Source: Deinococcus sp. YIM 134068 (GTDB lineage: Bacteria; Deinococcota; Deinococci; Deinococcales; Deinococcaceae). Taken from it: DNA of 64,000 nucleotides. A program made the position numbers and the translations under genes. This document shows positions 61,565 through 64,000 of the stretch, piece by piece. Positions within the stretch are counted from its first letter, which is position 1; each line of letters starts with the position of its first letter. The notes under the pieces were generated by a model, which was not told the DNA's origin, ran no database searches, and was given only the letters and a program-made list of their open reading frames with translations. The DNA is taken from NCBI RefSeq assembly GCF_036543075.1, contig NZ_JAZHPF010000002.1:62001-126000 (forward strand), read 5' to 3'.

Positions 61565-63438
61565 GCGGCCACCGCCTGCTCACGCACCGCCTGCAACCAC
61601 AGCTCGAGGCACACGGCGGTCCAGGCGAGCTTGGCCCCCCCCGTCCGGGCGAGCGCCGCCGGGGTGAGCAGCGCCTCCAGCTCGCGTGCCGGGAGCCAGG
61701 CCCGCAGCCGCGCGCCGGGGGACAACAACAAGTCACGCGTCATGCCCCGCAGGCCGGGGTCGGAGGCCAGCCACTCCCCCAGCGGCAGGCGGAAGCCGTT
61801 CTTGGGGCGCTCCAGGACCGCTCGGGGCAGCGCATCGTCAAACGCCTGACGCAGCGCCCACTTGCCCCGCAGCCGCTGGACCTTGGCCGCGTCCGGCAGC
61901 GCCACCGCCCAAGGGGTGAGCGCGAGGTCGAGAAGCGGCAGCCGAACCTCGAGGGAGGCCTGCATGGCCGTGTAGTCGCCCCGGTGCAGCAGGTTGTTGG
62001 GCAGCCAGCCCTCTAGGTCGAGGACCTGCATTCGCTGGAGGTCCGTCCACTCCTCGGGGTAGGCGTCCAGACGGCCCTCCACCCAGTGCAGGGCGCGGCC
62101 AGGACGCGCCCCGGCCCGCACGAGCGCCCCCACAAGCGCGGGCGGCGCGTCGTCGTTGGCGAACCAGCGCATCCAACGCGTCGCCCGGTTCGGCTCGCTC
62201 AGGGCGTCGGCGGCGATGCCGAGCCGGCCCCGGCGGCCCAGCCAGCGGTGCAGGGGACGCAGGGCCGGTCCTAGCGACCCGGCCAGCCCGTCCACAGCGT
62301 ACTTCGGGTACCCCCCGAAGGTCTCGTCTCCACCCTCCCCGGACAAAACCACTTGCACGTCCTGCGCCGCCCGCCGGGACAGCTTGAGCAGGGCGATATC
62401 GGCGGGTTCCGCGAACGGGCCGTCGAGCGACCCCGACAACCACGGCGCGAGCGCCACGAGGTCCGAGGCGGCGAGCATGACCGGGTGCAGCCGCATGCCC
62501 AGCTCCTCGGCCAATCGGCGCGCGGCGGGCAACTCGCTCGTCTCCGAGACAGCACCCTCGAAGCCCACAGCGTAGGCGTGCAGCTCTCCGCCATTCACCC
62601 CACCGCGCGAGGCGAGCACCTGGGCGAGGACGCCGGAGTTCAGACCACTACTCAGGAAACACCCCAACGGCCCGTCTCCTGGGGTGTGCCGCGCCACCGA
62701 ATCGAGCACCCGCCCACGTACCTCCGCCGGGGTGACAGCGGTGCCCGCCCGGCGGTGGCGCTCGACCTCCTCGGCAACACTGCCGAAGCGCACGCGAATC
62801 ACCGCGCTTGCCTGGGGGGCGACGACCAGCGCGACGCCCGGCTCCAGCCGCTTGACCCCCTCGTACAGGGTATTGGGGCCGAAGGGGTGGCGGGAGGTCA
62901 AGGTCTCCAGCACCGAAGTCAGGTCGGGGTCCACGCCCACGCCCGAGCAGGCGAGCAGGGCACCCACCTCCGAGGCAAAGAATACCGAGCCGTCGCGCCC
63001 ACGCGCCCAGAAGAGGGGTTTCAAACCGAGCGGGTCGCGCGCGAGGACGGTGTTGCCGTCCCGGCGGTCGTGCAGGACGAGGGCGAACATCCCCCGCAGC
63101 CGCGCGAGGCCCGCCATTCCCCACGCCAGGTACGCCGCGAGGACGACCTCGGGGGCCGAGGGGGTGGCGAACGCGTGCCCGCGCCCCTCCAACTCCCGGC
63201 GCAGCTCCCGGTGGTTGTCGACCTCCCCGTCGAGGACGAGGGTGGCTAGGTCATGCACGTCGCTGATGGGCTGGGCACTGCCGGCGGAACCGCCGAGGTC
63301 CAGTCGCGTGTGACCCAGGTGGGCACCGCCTACAAGCACACTCGCCTGAGCGTCCGGCCCACGGTGCCGCAGAGCGTCCAGCCCCAGCACCTCGGTGGGC
63401 AGGGGTCGTCGGCGCACACTCCCGACAATGCCCCCCAC
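61561..63438 (-). CDS. Degenerate asparagine synthetase B paralogue
   Basis: 625-aa AsnB-family protein in an exopolysaccharide cluster. The fold is complete: glutaminase domain (about 1-200, RHRGPD at 24-29) and synthetase domain with VLSGEGGDETFGGY. However the catalytic Cys after Met is Gly (GTG GGG GGC, giving MGGIVG), the oxyanion Asn of NGE is Asp (DGEVDNH), and the ATP pyrophosphate loop SGGLDS reads SSGLNS (N267). Glutamine hydrolysis is thus excluded and ATP chemistry doubtful. GGGAGGGGGG precedes the GTG. Perhaps a repurposed amidotransferase or a structural remnant. Confidence 0.85.
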   Translation of the reverse strand: MGGIVGSVRRRPLPTEVLGLDALRHRGPDAQASVLVGGAHLGHTRLDLGGSAGSAQPISDVHDLATLVLDGEVDNHRELRRELEGRGHAFATPSAPEVVLAAYLAWGMAGLARLRGMFALVLHDRRDGNTVLARDPLGLKPLFWARGRDGSVFFASEVGALLACSGVGVDPDLTSVLETLTSRHPFGPNTLYEGVKRLEPGVALVVAPQASAVIRVRFGSVAEEVERHRRAGTAVTPAEVRGRVLDSVARHTPGDGPLGCFLSSGLNSGVLAQVLASRGGVNGGELHAYAVGFEGAVSETSELPAARRLAEELGMRLHPVMLAASDLVALAPWLSGSLDGPFAEPADIALLKLSRRAAQDVQVVLSGEGGDETFGGYPKYAVDGLAGSLGPALRPLHRWLGRRGRLGIAADALSEPNRATRWMRWFANDDAPPALVGALVRAGARPGRALHWVEGRLDAYPEEWTDLQRMQVLDLEGWLPNNLLHRGDYTAMQASLEVRLPLLDLALTPWAVALPDAAKVQRLRGKWALRQAFDDALPRAVLERPKNGFRLPLGEWLASDPGLRGMTRDLLLSPGARLRAWLPARELEALLTPAALARTGGAKLAWTAVCLELWLQAVREQAVAA

Positions 63439-63485
63439 TCAGCCCCCCTCCCCGGAAGGGGTTACTTGGAAGCGGAAGCGGGACA

Positions 63486-64000
63486 TCAGTGCGCCCCCTT
63501 GCGCGCGAGGACCACCCGGACGGTCGCCCCGAGCAGCGTCAGGTCGAGCCAGGGACTCCAGCGCCGCACGTACTGGAGGTCCATCTGCACGCGCTCCTGA
63601 AAGCGGGTGCCGCTGCGGCCCGACACCTGCCACCAGCCGGTCATGCCGGGGCGGCAGCCCAGGATCACGTCGGCGTGAACGCCGATCTTGGGGCGCTCAC
63701 GCGGCAGGTAGGGGCGCGGGCCGACGAGGCTCATCTCGCCGCGCAGCACGTTCAGGAGCTGGGGCAGCTCGTCGAGGCTGGTCTTGCGGAGCAGCGCCCC
63801 CACCCGCGTGACGCGCGGGTCGTTGGGAAGCTTGTGGTAGAGGTCGTAGTAATTCCGGGCCTCGTGGTCCTGCTCCAGCAGCTCAGCCAGGCGCTCCTCG
63901 GCGTTCTCGTGCATGGTGCGGAACTTCCAGCAGCGGAAGGAGCTGCCGCGCCAGCCCATGCGGTTGGCCCCGTACAGCACCGACCCGCGCGAGTCCACGG
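63486..64000 (-). CDS. Undecaprenyl-phosphate sugar phosphotransferase, partial
   Basis: C-terminal 171 residues or more of a polyprenyl-phosphate hexose/galactose-1-phosphate transferase (WcaJ/WbaP family); the 5' end lies beyond the window. [38 protein letters not shown] and [14 protein letters not shown] are the diagnostic blocks. It starts repeat-unit assembly of an exopolysaccharide on the lipid carrier in the membrane. Confidence 0.95.
   Translation of the reverse strand, partial: VDSRGSVLYGANRMGWRGSSFRCWKFRTMHENAEERLAELLEQDHEARNYYDLYHKLPNDPRVTRVGALLRKTSLDELPQLLNVLRGEMSLVGPRPYLPRERPKIGVHADVILGCRPGMTGWWQVSGRSGTRFQERVQMDLQYVRRWSPWLDLTLLGATVRVVLARKGAH

Overview
The window is very GC-rich and reads like a Deinococcus (Deinococcota) chromosome or megaplasmid. 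The reasons are the high-GC codon use, promoters with a TANNNT-like -10 box placed 5-6 bases before the start codon (leaderless transcripts, well known in Deinococcus), and the gene families present: DinB-like protein, Ohr, TPR/BTAD regulator, GH125. The genus call is an inference. No rRNA, tRNA, CRISPR array or intact insertion sequence was seen.

Layout. (1) 1-9.7 kb: a minus-strand operon lacI / family-5 binding protein / DppB / fused DppC-DppD / DppF / GH1 beta-glycosidase, divergent from a GH125 alpha-mannosidase. (2) 9.8-18.7 kb: an amino-sugar module: GH3 beta-N-acetylhexosaminidase divergent from GH4, NagB-like deaminase and a BadF/NAG-kinase-like kinase with GTGA overlaps; then a MOSC protein and a convergent carbohydrate importer. 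(3) 18.9-28.3 kb: stress and housekeeping genes: Ohr, NIF3-like, DinB-like, 5'-nucleotidase, TetR, rhodanese divergent from LysR, Zn/Cd ATPase behind an SmtB-type operator. (4) 28.6-31 kb: glycosyltransferase and UDP-galactopyranose mutase. (5) 31.2-33.5 kb: a TPR/BTAD regulator divergent from a two-gene micro-operon of tiny peptides that both end in DFGQR, with its own terminator. This is the best candidate for an undescribed system, resembling a peptide-pheromone circuit. (6) 33.9-37.1 kb: a GH1-RmlD fusion and a decayed UvrA-like gene. (7) 37.1-43.2 kb: a LacI-controlled maltose/alpha-glucoside operon (lacI, GH13, importer) with two matching operators, then a convergent GH32 invertase. (8) 45.6-53.5 kb: a LacI-controlled alpha-galactoside operon (importer, GH4 and GH36 alpha-galactosidases). 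(9) 53.5-64 kb: nucleotidyltransferase, tyrosine recombinase, secreted GH9 cellulase, and the end of an exopolysaccharide cluster with a degenerate asparagine-synthetase paralogue and a chimeric lyase/glycosyltransferase gene.

The sugar modules share one logic: a local LacI repressor with a CG-centred palindrome (absent for the amino-sugar set), a binding protein and two permeases, and intracellular glycosidases. The three MalFG-type importers carry no ATPase gene, so they probably share one encoded elsewhere. Short 7-bp and 8-bp tandem repeats, not assigned to any family by me, occupy many intergenic spaces and occasionally the extreme 3' ends of genes.
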